A stretch of DNA of 64,000 nt, taken from the NCBI RefSeq assembly GCF_039530225.1, contig NZ_BAAAOH010000001.1, positions 2,666,001-2,730,000 of the forward strand, given 5' to 3'. The notes under the pieces are model-generated. The model was not told where the DNA came from. It did no database searches and saw nothing but the letters and a program-made list of their open reading frames with translations. The DNA comes from Microbacterium pumilum. Lineage in GTDB: Bacteria; Actinomycetota; Actinomycetes; Actinomycetales; Microbacteriaceae. Numbering within the stretch: position 1 is the first letter of the stretch; each line of letters opens with the position of its first letter. Position numbers and translations under genes: made by a program. Below, piece after piece: positions 31,925 through 38,506 of this stretch.

Positions 31925-32766
31925 TGCTCGTCGTCATCGGCGACCTCGTCGCCGACCTCATCGTGCTCGGCGGCTCGATGCTCGAGCGCGGAACGGACAA
32001 CCCCGCGGAGGTGCGGCTGACTCGCGGTGGGAGTGCCGCCAATGTGGCCGTCGCGGCCGTGTCGCGGCATCCGGTCCGCTTCATCGGCTGCGTCGGCGAC
32101 GACACGCTCGGGCGCACGCTCGTGCGCGACCTCGAGGATGCCGGCGTCGACGCACGGGTGCAGCGGACGGGTCGCACCGGCGCGATCGTCGTCCTGGTCG
32201 ACGCCGTCGGGGAACGAACCATGATCACCGACCGGGGCGCAGCGGCCGAGCTCGGGCCGATCGATGCGTCGTGGCTGACGGATGCCGAGTGGGTTCACCT
32301 TCCGCTCTATGGGTTCACCTCCCCTCGCTCGCGGCAGGCGCTGCTCGAAGTGACGCGCGGCCTGGCAGAGCGCGGAGTCCCGGTCAGCCTGGATCTTTCG
32401 AGCACCGCCACGATGCGCGCACTCGGCGGGGAGGTGCTGAACGGCATCATCGCCGAGGTGGCGCCGTCCGTCGTCTTCGCGAATGCCGACGAGGCCGCTC
32501 TCGCCGTGGAGCTGAGATGCGAACCGGCCGGGTCCGTGGTCTATGTCGTGAAGCGCGGTGGCGACCCCGCCGTCGTGCGATTCGGAGGCGAGAGCCTCGA
32601 GGTGCCGGTCGATCGAGTCCCCGATGTGCTCGATTCGACCGGAGCCGGCGACGCCTTCGCCGCCGGATACCTCACCGCCGCGGTCGCGGGCGCGACGGCC
32701 TACGACAGCGCCCGCGCGGGGAGCGTGCTCGCGATGAGCGCGCTCCGTCGCGCGGGCGCCCTGTGA
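31924..32766 (+). CDS. psuK: PfkB-family kinase, probable pseudouridine kinase
   Basis: A 280-residue ribokinase-fold kinase. The N-terminal GDLVADLIVLGG, RGGSAANVAVAAVS with the sugar-binding Gly-rich turn, and the C-terminal DSTGAGDAFAAGYL with catalytic Asp are the PfkB signatures. It should phosphorylate pseudouridine to the 5'-phosphate used by PsuG. Its start codon shares a base with the psuG stop. Substrate identity rests on linkage to psuG; other nucleoside or sugar kinases have the same motifs. It ends 15 bases from the convergent SRPBCC gene. Confidence 0.88.
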   Translation: MLVVIGDLVADLIVLGGSMLERGTDNPAEVRLTRGGSAANVAVAAVSRHPVRFIGCVGDDTLGRTLVRDLEDAGVDARVQRTGRTGAIVVLVDAVGERTMITDRGAAAELGPIDASWLTDAEWVHLPLYGFTSPRSRQALLEVTRGLAERGVPVSLDLSSTATMRALGGEVLNGIIAEVAPSVVFANADEAALAVELRCEPAGSVVYVVKRGGDPAVVRFGGESLEVPVDRVPDVLDSTGAGDAFAAGYLTAAVAGATAYDSARAGSVLAMSALRRAGAL

Positions 32767-32781
32767 AGCGGGGTCGATCGA

Positions 32782-33228
32782 TCAGGCCGACGGCAGACCC
32801 GCGACCACCCGCTCGATGTCGTCGATGAAGGCGTTGTATCCGGCGATGGTCGCCGCGACCTGCGCGTCGGTGAAGTCGGAGCGATCCTGACTGATGGTGA
32901 GCTGCGTGCCGCCGTCGACCTCCTCGAGATCGAACAGCACGGGGAGGCCGGTGTCGTCTCCCGGCTGGTCGCTCAGCGTCATCGCGAGATGCGACGGCGG
33001 GTCGACTTCGACGTACGAACCAGACCAGTCGATGCGGTTGCCGTCGGGCAGCAGCATCGCGGCACGGAAGTCGCCGCCGGGTCGCACATCCATGGTCAGG
33101 CTCTCGCGCGGCACCTCGACGGCTGCCGTGCCGAACCACACCGCGAAGTGCTCGGGCTTGGTGATCGCCTCGAACACGAGCTCGCGGGGTGCGCTCAGTG
33201 TGCGGGTGATGGTGAAGTACTCAGCCAT
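32782..33228 (-). CDS. SRPBCC (AHSA1-type) domain protein
   Basis: A 148-residue START-like protein of the Aha1/ActivatorHsp90 C-domain type that binds hydrophobic ligands in a helix-grip cavity. It has the family strand-helix start FTITRTLSAPRELVFEAITK, then RPGGDFRAAMLLPDG and HLAMTLSDQPG. The ATG has AAGGAG six bases upstream and lies within the end of the ArsR gene (8-base overlap), so the two are translated together. Such ArsR-SRPBCC pairs are frequent; the ligand is unknown and the regulator may control it. Confidence 0.9.
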   Translation of the reverse strand: MAEYFTITRTLSAPRELVFEAITKPEHFAVWFGTAAVEVPRESLTMDVRPGGDFRAAMLLPDGNRIDWSGSYVEVDPPSHLAMTLSDQPGDDTGLPVLFDLEEVDGGTQLTISQDRSDFTDAQVAATIAGYNAFIDDIERVVAGLPSA

Positions 33229-33583
33229 GGTTGTTCTCCTTGTCATCGGCTGTCGTGCGGAGCTGTTGAAATGCGTTGAGGTAGTGGTCGAGTGCGCCGA
33301 GGCTGTCGCCCCAGAAGCGGGCATAGTCGCCGATCCATTCGGATGCCGCGGCGAGCGGGCGTGCGTTGAGACGGGCCGGCCGAAACTGCGCGTCACGGCC
33401 GCGGGTGACGAGTCCTGCGGCCTCGAGCACACGGAGGTGCTTCGACACCGCCGCCAGCGTCATGTCGAAGGGTGCCGCCAGCTCCCCCACCGTCGCCTCG
33501 CCGTCGCTCAGACGCGCGAGGATCGCCCGCCGGGTGGGATCGCCGAGGGCTGAGAATGTCGCACTGAGCTGATCGCCAGCCAT
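33221..33583 (-). CDS. ArsR-family transcriptional regulator
   Basis: A 120-residue winged-helix repressor. The core is residues ~6-90: ATFSALGDPTRRAILARLSD, TVGELAAPFDMTLAAVSKHLRVL (recognition helix) and LVTRGRDAQFRPARLNARP (wing). No Cys metal-binding motif like ELCVCDL is present, so it is unlikely to sense metals. I start it at the ATG at 33583, which has AGGAGG at 6-nt spacing; the ATG at 33589 would abut that ribosome site. It overlaps the SRPBCC gene and faces a RibD_C gene across an inverted repeat, so it probably represses one or both sides. Confidence 0.92.
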   Translation of the reverse strand: MAGDQLSATFSALGDPTRRAILARLSDGEATVGELAAPFDMTLAAVSKHLRVLEAAGLVTRGRDAQFRPARLNARPLAAASEWIGDYARFWGDSLGALDHYLNAFQQLRTTADDKENNHG

Positions 33584-33606
33584 CGTCATCCTCCTCTGGA
33601 ATCGTC

Positions 33607-33645
33607 GTATTCAACTGATCAGTACAATACCAAACGGTTGAATAC
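33607..33645. promoter_or_regulatory. inverted-repeat operator for the ArsR regulator
   Basis: GTATTCAAC (33607-33615) and GTTGAATAC (33637-33645) form a perfect 9-bp inverted repeat with a 21-nt spacer. A 10-bp palindrome ACTGATCAGT (33614-33623) lies inside. The repeats straddle the ArsR core promoter. Confidence 0.6.
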
Positions 33646-33652
33646 TCGTCAA
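33624..33652 (-). promoter_or_regulatory. promoter of the ArsR-SRPBCC operon
   Basis: On the - strand TTGACG (33652-33647), a 17-nt spacer and TATTGT (33629-33624) form a near-consensus promoter; the start would be near 33617, giving a ~33-nt leader that includes AGAGGAGG. Confidence 0.7.
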
Positions 33653-33685
33653 CCCCCGGTTTCCGGCGACGTCGAGGGGTCGCGG

Positions 33686-33691
33686 TACGGT
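33686..33691 (+). promoter_or_regulatory. leaderless -10 box TACGGT before the RibD_C gene
   Basis: TACGGT ends 7 nt before the ATG at 33699; it supports that ATG over the upstream in-frame GTG at 33690. Confidence 0.6.
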
Positions 33692-33698
33692 GTGCGCC

Positions 33699-34259
33699 AT
33701 GACCAAAGTCATCTTCAACACCGCCACGACTCTCAACGGCTTTCTGGCGGATGACCAGGACTCACTGTCGTGGCTGTTCACGGTTCCCGGAGCAGAAGGA
33801 GCCGAGAATGAATTCGGGGGCTTTCTGAAGGGCATCGGAGCGCTCGTGATGGGTTCCACGACCTACGAGTGGCTCCTCGCGCATGAGAGCCTCGCAGAGC
33901 ACCCGGAGAAGTGGTTCTACGCCGATCAGACGGCGTTCGTGATGAGCTCGCGTGAGCTCGGCGTCGTCGCGGACGCCGACATCCGGTTCCGCTCCGGCGA
34001 CGTCGTGGCCATCTGGGATGAGGTCCGTGCCACCGCGGGCGATCGCGACGTGTGGCTCGTGGGAGGTGGCGACCTGGTGGGCCAGTTCGCCGACGCGGGA
34101 CTCCTGGACGAGATCCGGGTCTCGGTGGCGCCGGTGACCCTGGCCTCGGGCCGCCCGCTCCTCCCCCGTCGCATCGAGTCGGATCGATTGAGCCTCGAGT
34201 CCGCGCGCCAGGCCGGGCAGTTCGCCGAACTCGTCTACTCGGTGAGTGGGCCGCGCTGA
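33699..34259 (+). CDS. dihydrofolate reductase-like (RibD C-terminal domain) protein
   Basis: A second RibD_C-type reductase, 186 residues. Blocks: VIFNTATTLNGFLADDQDSL at the N-terminus (family strand and substrate loop), ALVMGSTTYEWL, and the NADPH-side DVWLVGGGDLVGQFADAGLL. It is only about 20-25% like the copy at 27074-27664 by eye, so they are not recent duplicates. The start is set by a leaderless box. It lies divergent from an ArsR-SRPBCC operon. The 144-base convergent gap after it (34260-34403) shows no feature I can support. Confidence 0.85.
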   Translation: MTKVIFNTATTLNGFLADDQDSLSWLFTVPGAEGAENEFGGFLKGIGALVMGSTTYEWLLAHESLAEHPEKWFYADQTAFVMSSRELGVVADADIRFRSGDVVAIWDEVRATAGDRDVWLVGGGDLVGQFADAGLLDEIRVSVAPVTLASGRPLLPRRIESDRLSLESARQAGQFAELVYSVSGPR

Positions 34260-34403
34260 GCGACCGCCGGCGCAGTGCTCGCGGCCGATGCCGTGGTCCC
34301 GGGCGTCACCTCGTCGACCACGGGATGTGGGGGTGAACCCGATCAGGTCGGAGTACGCACCGGTCGCCCCCGACGGATGACGGCGACTGCGCGCGGCCGA
34401 GTG

Positions 34404-35165
34404 TCAGCCGTGCAGCGGCTCGAACGTCGTCCACGCCGCGTACTTCGGCTCGCGTCCGTCCCCCGACGACGTGCCGGTGAGGCGGCGGCGCACCCAGGGT
34501 CCGACGTGCTGCCGGTAGTACGCAGCGCCGCGAGCGGAGGTGGCCGGCAGTGACGGCAGCGACCACCATTCCGCGGGAGGCTCCATCCCGAGCGCGGTGA
34601 GCACGCGCGCGGCGACGCGATGATGACCCCGAGCGCTCATGTGGAGGCGGTCCTCGGACCAGTACGCGGCCGTCGACAGTTCGCGGTCGGGCCAGTTGAA
34701 TGCCCGCACGATATCGGGGCGATCCGCGAACACCGCCGACACGGCCTCCGTCAGCAGGTCCCCGCGACGCTGGAACACCCGGCCCAGGGGCAGCTGGCCG
34801 GAGGGGTTCGCGCCGGACAGGATGATCAGCTGCACGCCCTCCTCATCGCAGCGCCGCGACACGTGCGTGAACGCCTCCACGACGCGTGCGACGCTCGTGC
34901 GAGGGCGGAGCATGTCATTGCCTCCGCCGTTGAACGACAGATGGGTCGGCTTCAATGCGAGGGCTGGTTCGAGCTGCTCGTCGACGATCGGCCATACGAG
35001 CCGCCCCCGGATCGCAAGGTTGGCGTACTCGACCGCTTCGGCGGTGGCATCCGCCCAGCCCTGCGCGGTGATGTCGGCCCACCCGCGCACGCGTCCGTCA
35101 GGCAGCTCGTCGCCGACGCCTTCTGTGAACGAGTCGCCGATGGCGACGAAGCGAACGGATGCCAT
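34404..35165 (-). CDS. SGNH/GDSL-family hydrolase
   Basis: A 253-residue serine esterase. Block I is FVAIGDSFTEGVGD with the nucleophile Ser near residue 12, block II is the later Gly in ANLAIRGR, block III FNGGGNDML with the oxyanion Asn, and block V SEDRLHMSARGHH with the Asp-His pair. It has no signal peptide; substrates are often acyl esters or sugar acetates. The ATG at 35165 is chosen because a TAGGCT box ends 6 nt upstream; the GTG at 35171 directly abuts that box. Confidence 0.9.
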   Translation of the reverse strand: MASVRFVAIGDSFTEGVGDELPDGRVRGWADITAQGWADATAEAVEYANLAIRGRLVWPIVDEQLEPALALKPTHLSFNGGGNDMLRPRTSVARVVEAFTHVSRRCDEEGVQLIILSGANPSGQLPLGRVFQRRGDLLTEAVSAVFADRPDIVRAFNWPDRELSTAAYWSEDRLHMSARGHHRVAARVLTALGMEPPAEWWSLPSLPATSARGAAYYRQHVGPWVRRRLTGTSSGDGREPKYAAWTTFEPLHG

Positions 35166-35171
35166 CCGCAC

Positions 35172-35177
35172 AGCCTA
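35172..35177 (-). promoter_or_regulatory. leaderless -10 box TAGGCT of the SGNH hydrolase
   Basis: On the - strand TAGGCT ends 6 nt before the ATG at 35165. It sits in the 18-base gap downstream of the MFS stop, so the gene has its own promoter. Confidence 0.65.
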
Positions 35178-35183
35178 CGTCGA

Positions 35184-36539
35184 TCACCGGTCGTCGAGCG
35201 CCCGTCCTCGCCGGTCGACGAGACCCCAGGCTGCGGCCGCAGCGATGGTGAAGAAGGCCGCGAACACCGTGAACAGCACCGGAGCACCGCCGGTGACCAG
35301 CAGGAGCGGAACCGTGAGCGGTGCGACGATCGAGGCGATCCTGCCCACCCCGGCTGCCCAGCCCGACCCGGTCGCCCGCAGGGAGGTCGGATACATCTCG
35401 GGCGTGACGGCGTACAGAGCTCCCCAGGCGCCGAGGTTGAAGAACGACAGAGCCATGCCCGCGGCGATCACCGAGAACTCGGTGATCGCCGTTCCGAAGA
35501 ACACGGCGGCCACCGCGGATCCGACGAGGAACACCGAAAGGGTGAGCCTTCTCCCCCACACTTCGATGAGCCAGGCCGCCAAGGCGTAACCCGGCAGCTG
35601 GGCGAGCGTGATGATGAGCGTGAAGCCGAACGAGCGCACCAGGTCATAGCCCTGCGCCACGAGGATCGACGGTATCCAGATGAACGCGCCGTAGTACGAG
35701 AAGTTCACGCAGAACCACACCAGCCACAGGCATGCGGTGCGGACGCGGAACTCAGACGACCACAGCGCTGCGAGGCGACCGCCGGCGGAGGTCGCCGCCG
35801 GCGGGGCCACGTCTGCCGCGGTCGGAGTATCGACGGGCGACGCCCGCCCGGCCGATCTCTCGAATGTTGCCACGACGGCCTCGGCGTCGGCATGTCGGCC
35901 GCGTCGCTCGAGCCAGCGCGCGGACTCCGGAAGCCCCCACCGGACGACCAGCGCATAAGCAGCCGGGATCGCGCCCAGTGCGAAGGCCCAGCGCCAGCCG
36001 TTCTCCGAGGCGGGGATCACGAGGAAGCCGATGAGAGCCGCCGCGGTCCAGCCGATCGCCCAGAACGCCTCGAGGATCACGATCAGCCTGCCGCGGATGC
36101 GCGCCGGTGCGAGTTCGCTGACGTAGGTCGAGGCGACCGGCAGCTCCGCGCCGAGTCCGAGGCCCACCAGGAACCGGAGCACGAGCAGCGCAGCCAGGCC
36201 GCCGACGAGCGCGCTCGCCCCGGTCGCGAGTCCGTAGATCAGGAGTGTCACGGCGAAGACCCGGCGTCTGCCGAACCGGTCGGCGAGGAGGCCACCGAGG
36301 CTCGCACCGATCGCCATGCCCATGAATCCCACCGAGGCGATCCACGCCGTCTCGCCGGGCTGCAGGCTCCACTGCGCGGCCAGCGCCGCGATGATGAACG
36401 AGATGAGGCCGACATCCATCGCGTCGAGCGCCCAGCCGAGCCCCGAACCTGTCAGCACGCGCAGGTGCGAGCGGGTGAAGGGCAGTCGGTCGAGGCGCTC
36501 CGAGAGTGTCAGCGACGTGCGCGTACCGGCATCCGTCAT
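35184..36539 (-). CDS. MFS transporter (sugar-porter/aromatic-acid symporter type)
   Basis: A 451-residue major facilitator with twelve predicted helices. The loop 2-3 signature GGLLADRFGRRRVFAVTLLI and the later WLERRGRHADAEAVV loop and ASTYVSELAPARIRGRLI place it near the sugar-porter and metabolite:H+ symporter (MHS/AAHS) subfamilies. A DAMDVGLISFI first helix with an acidic residue is typical of the latter. The substrate is not inferable. A leaderless box precedes the ATG at 36539. A DDR-rich C-terminus ends 18 bases before the SGNH start. Confidence 0.88.
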   Translation of the reverse strand: MTDAGTRTSLTLSERLDRLPFTRSHLRVLTGSGLGWALDAMDVGLISFIIAALAAQWSLQPGETAWIASVGFMGMAIGASLGGLLADRFGRRRVFAVTLLIYGLATGASALVGGLAALLVLRFLVGLGLGAELPVASTYVSELAPARIRGRLIVILEAFWAIGWTAAALIGFLVIPASENGWRWAFALGAIPAAYALVVRWGLPESARWLERRGRHADAEAVVATFERSAGRASPVDTPTAADVAPPAATSAGGRLAALWSSEFRVRTACLWLVWFCVNFSYYGAFIWIPSILVAQGYDLVRSFGFTLIITLAQLPGYALAAWLIEVWGRRLTLSVFLVGSAVAAVFFGTAITEFSVIAAGMALSFFNLGAWGALYAVTPEMYPTSLRATGSGWAAGVGRIASIVAPLTVPLLLVTGGAPVLFTVFAAFFTIAAAAAWGLVDRRGRALDDR

Positions 36540-36545
36540 GGTGAC

Positions 36546-36551
36546 ATGCTA
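36546..36551 (-). promoter_or_regulatory. leaderless -10 box TAGCAT of the MFS gene
   Basis: On the - strand TAGCAT ends 6 nt before the ATG at 36539. Confidence 0.65.
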
Positions 36552-36602
36552 CGGATGCCGCACGCGGGGTGGGCGCTCATGCCCGCGCAGAGGTGCGATC
36601 TG

Positions 36603-37640
36603 TCAGGACAGCAGGTCGCGCACGAGTGGCGCCACCCGGGTGCCGTAGAGCTCGATCGAGCGCATCATCTTCTCGTGCGACAGCGTGCCGGTGGAGAACT
36701 TCATGTCGAACCGCTGGATTCCGAGTGAGCCGACCGTATCGGCGATCTTTCGCGCCACGGTCTCGGGCGAGCCCACATAGAGCGCGCCCTCGGGGCCCAC
36801 ATCGTGCTGGAACCGCATGCGGCTGTAGGCGGGCCAGCCGCGCTCACGGCCGATCGTGTTGTTCATCGCCTCGAAGCCCGGATACGCCTCATCCCACGCC
36901 TGCTGGTCGGTCTCGGCGATGTGGCCGGGCGAGTGAACGCCCACCGGCAGGCTGTCGCGCTCGAACGATTCGAGTGAGCGGTGGTACAGGTCGACGAACG
37001 GGCGGAAGCGCGCCGCCGGACCCCCGATGATGGCCAGCATGAGCCCGAACCCGTGACGTGCTGCGCGTACGACCGACTCGGGTGTGCCACCGACTCCCAC
37101 CCATGCCTTCAATCCGTTGTCGGTCTTCGGGAACACGTCGGCCGCATCGAGGGCGGCTCGGGTCGTGCCCTGCCACGTGACCGGCTTCTCTTCGAGAAGT
37201 CGTGAGAAGAGCTCGAGCTTCTCGTCGAAGAGCACCTCGTAGTCGCGCAGATCGAAGCCGAAGAGTGCGAAAGACTCGATGAACGAGCCGCGGCCCAGGA
37301 TCACCTCGGCGCGGCCGGATGACACAGCATCGAGCGTCGCGAACTTCTCGTAGACCCGCACCGGGTCATCGCTCGAGAGCACAGTGACGGCGGTGCCGAG
37401 ATGGATGTTCGCGGTGCGCGCCGCCGCAGCCGCGAGCACGATCTCGGGGCTCGAGACCGCGAACTCCGGTCGATGGTGCTCTCCGACGCCGAAGAACGAG
37501 AGCCCGACCGCATCTGCGAGCACGGCCTGCTCGACGACGTTGCGGATGGTCTCGGCGTCACTCAGGACAGCGCCCGATTCGTCGCGCGTCACATCGCCGA
37601 AGGTGTCGAGACCGAGTTCGATTGCGGCCGGTTCGTTCAT
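36603..37640 (-). CDS. LLM-class flavin-dependent oxidoreductase
   Basis: A 345-residue luciferase-like monooxygenase (TIM barrel, FMN or F420). Blocks: LGLDTFGDVTRD, FFGVGEHHRPEFAVSSPEI where His-His contacts the flavin site, LGTAVTVLSSDDPVRVYE and GRAEVILGRGSF, all typical of the group often annotated as alkanal monooxygenase-like. It carries a helical C-terminal region. The ATG at 37640 has AAAGGA nine bases upstream; an earlier in-frame ATG at 37667 would add nine residues. It stands alone, divergent from the phosphoribosyltransferase gene. Confidence 0.9.
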   Translation of the reverse strand: MNEPAAIELGLDTFGDVTRDESGAVLSDAETIRNVVEQAVLADAVGLSFFGVGEHHRPEFAVSSPEIVLAAAAARTANIHLGTAVTVLSSDDPVRVYEKFATLDAVSSGRAEVILGRGSFIESFALFGFDLRDYEVLFDEKLELFSRLLEEKPVTWQGTTRAALDAADVFPKTDNGLKAWVGVGGTPESVVRAARHGFGLMLAIIGGPAARFRPFVDLYHRSLESFERDSLPVGVHSPGHIAETDQQAWDEAYPGFEAMNNTIGRERGWPAYSRMRFQHDVGPEGALYVGSPETVARKIADTVGSLGIQRFDMKFSTGTLSHEKMMRSIELYGTRVAPLVRDLLS

Positions 37641-37719
37641 GTGGAGATCCTTTCCATGCAATTGCATAGAACGACGGGCGTGCGGTCACCATTCCCGAGA
37701 CAGCCGGATGCCGCGGGCG

Positions 37720-37725
37720 TAGCGT
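37720..37725 (+). promoter_or_regulatory. leaderless -10 box TAGCGT of the phosphoribosyltransferase
   Basis: TAGCGT ends 6 nt before the ATG at 37732. Confidence 0.65.
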
Positions 37726-37731
37726 TGGCGC

Positions 37732-38385
37732 ATGGCCATCTTCGCCGACCGCACCGCCGCGGGGCGCGAACTCGCCGAGTCGCTCACCCAGTGGCATGGC
37801 GCGGATGCCGTCGTCTTCGGCATCCCGCGCGGCGGCATCGTGGTCGCAGCCGAGGTGGCACGGCAGCTGGGGCTGCCGCTCGATGTCGCGGTCGTCCGCA
37901 AGCTCGGTGCTCCGTCACATGAGGAGTTCGCGGTGGGAGCCATCGCTGAGGGTGTGCGCGTCGTGAACCCGGACGCGGTGCGGGCAGGCGGGGTCAGTCC
38001 GGAACAACTCTCCATCGTCGAAGACCTCGAGCGCATCGAGTTGAACCGCCGGCTTCGGGCCTTCCCGCGAACGGGTGCCGCGATCGCCGGGCGCATCGCG
38101 ATCGTCGTGGACGACGGAGTCGCCACCGGCGCGACCGCCTCGGCAGCCTGCCAGGCGCTGCATGCCGAGAGTCCGGAGCGCATGGTGCTCGCCGTCCCCG
38201 TCGCTCCCGAGACGTGGGTCGCGGACGCGGCGGTCGTGGACGAGTTCGTGTGCCCGCACCGCATGCGCGACTTCTGGGCCGTCGGCCAGTACTACGACGA
38301 CTTCACCCAGACGACGGACGAGGAGGTCGCGCGACTGCTGGCGCGCGCTTCGACGGGCTCAGCGACCGAACAAGGCAGTCCCTGA
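37732..38385 (+). CDS. phosphoribosyltransferase family protein with repeat-encoded tail
   Basis: A 217-residue type I PRTase-fold protein. The PRPP loop is VVDDGVATGATASAA (~124-138), and the N-terminal FGIPRGGIVVAAEVARQLG hood and VVRKLGAPSHEEFAVGA match the family of stand-alone, often unassigned PRTases. The last 13 codons (ASTGSATEQGSP) are written by an intergenic repeat copy (38348-38367) that has invaded or formed the 3' end, so the native stop was probably nearby and the tail is likely dispensable. The ATG is fixed by a leaderless box. Confidence 0.88.
   Translation: MAIFADRTAAGRELAESLTQWHGADAVVFGIPRGGIVVAAEVARQLGLPLDVAVVRKLGAPSHEEFAVGAIAEGVRVVNPDAVRAGGVSPEQLSIVEDLERIELNRRLRAFPRTGAAIAGRIAIVVDDGVATGATASAACQALHAESPERMVLAVPVAPETWVADAAVVDEFVCPHRMRDFWAVGQYYDDFTQTTDEEVARLLARASTGSATEQGSP
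38348..38367 (+). repeat. dispersed repeat copy inside the phosphoribosyltransferase 3' end
   Basis: The 20-mer CTTCGACGGGCTCAGCGACC is identical to the copy at 5160-5179. Its complement matches unit 7 of the downstream tandem array plus AAG at 18 of 20 positions, so a long-range hairpin is possible. Confidence 0.85.
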
Positions 38386-38499
38386 CCCCGTCGGTCCCTG
38401 AACCTGTCGGTCCCTGAGCCTGTCGGTCCCTGAGCCTGTCGGAGGGGTCCCTGAGCCTGTCGAAGCGGTCCCTGAGCCTGTCGGTCCCTGAGCCTGTCG
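38378..38499. repeat. tandem 16-bp repeat array, seven units
   Basis: Seven units of GTCCCTGAGCCTGTCG or close variants start at 38378, 38394, 38410, 38426, 38447, 38468 and 38484. Units 1-4 and 6-7 abut directly; five-base spacers (GAGGG, AAGCG) lie on either side of unit 5. It fills the convergent gap between the phosphoribosyltransferase and DUF885 genes. In complement each unit resembles the CGACGGGCTCAGCGAC element above. Confidence 0.9.
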
Positions 38500-38506
38500 A
38501 AGGTCG

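Noticed and set aside
34620..36728. A 702-codon open frame on the + strand
   Set aside because: Covers the SGNH and MFS genes in antisense; its product is an Arg/Glu/His-rich low-complexity string typical of shadows.
38378..38499. A possible CRISPR array
   Set aside because: Units are 16 bp and mostly abut without unique spacers, and no cas gene is near. It is a simple tandem repeat.
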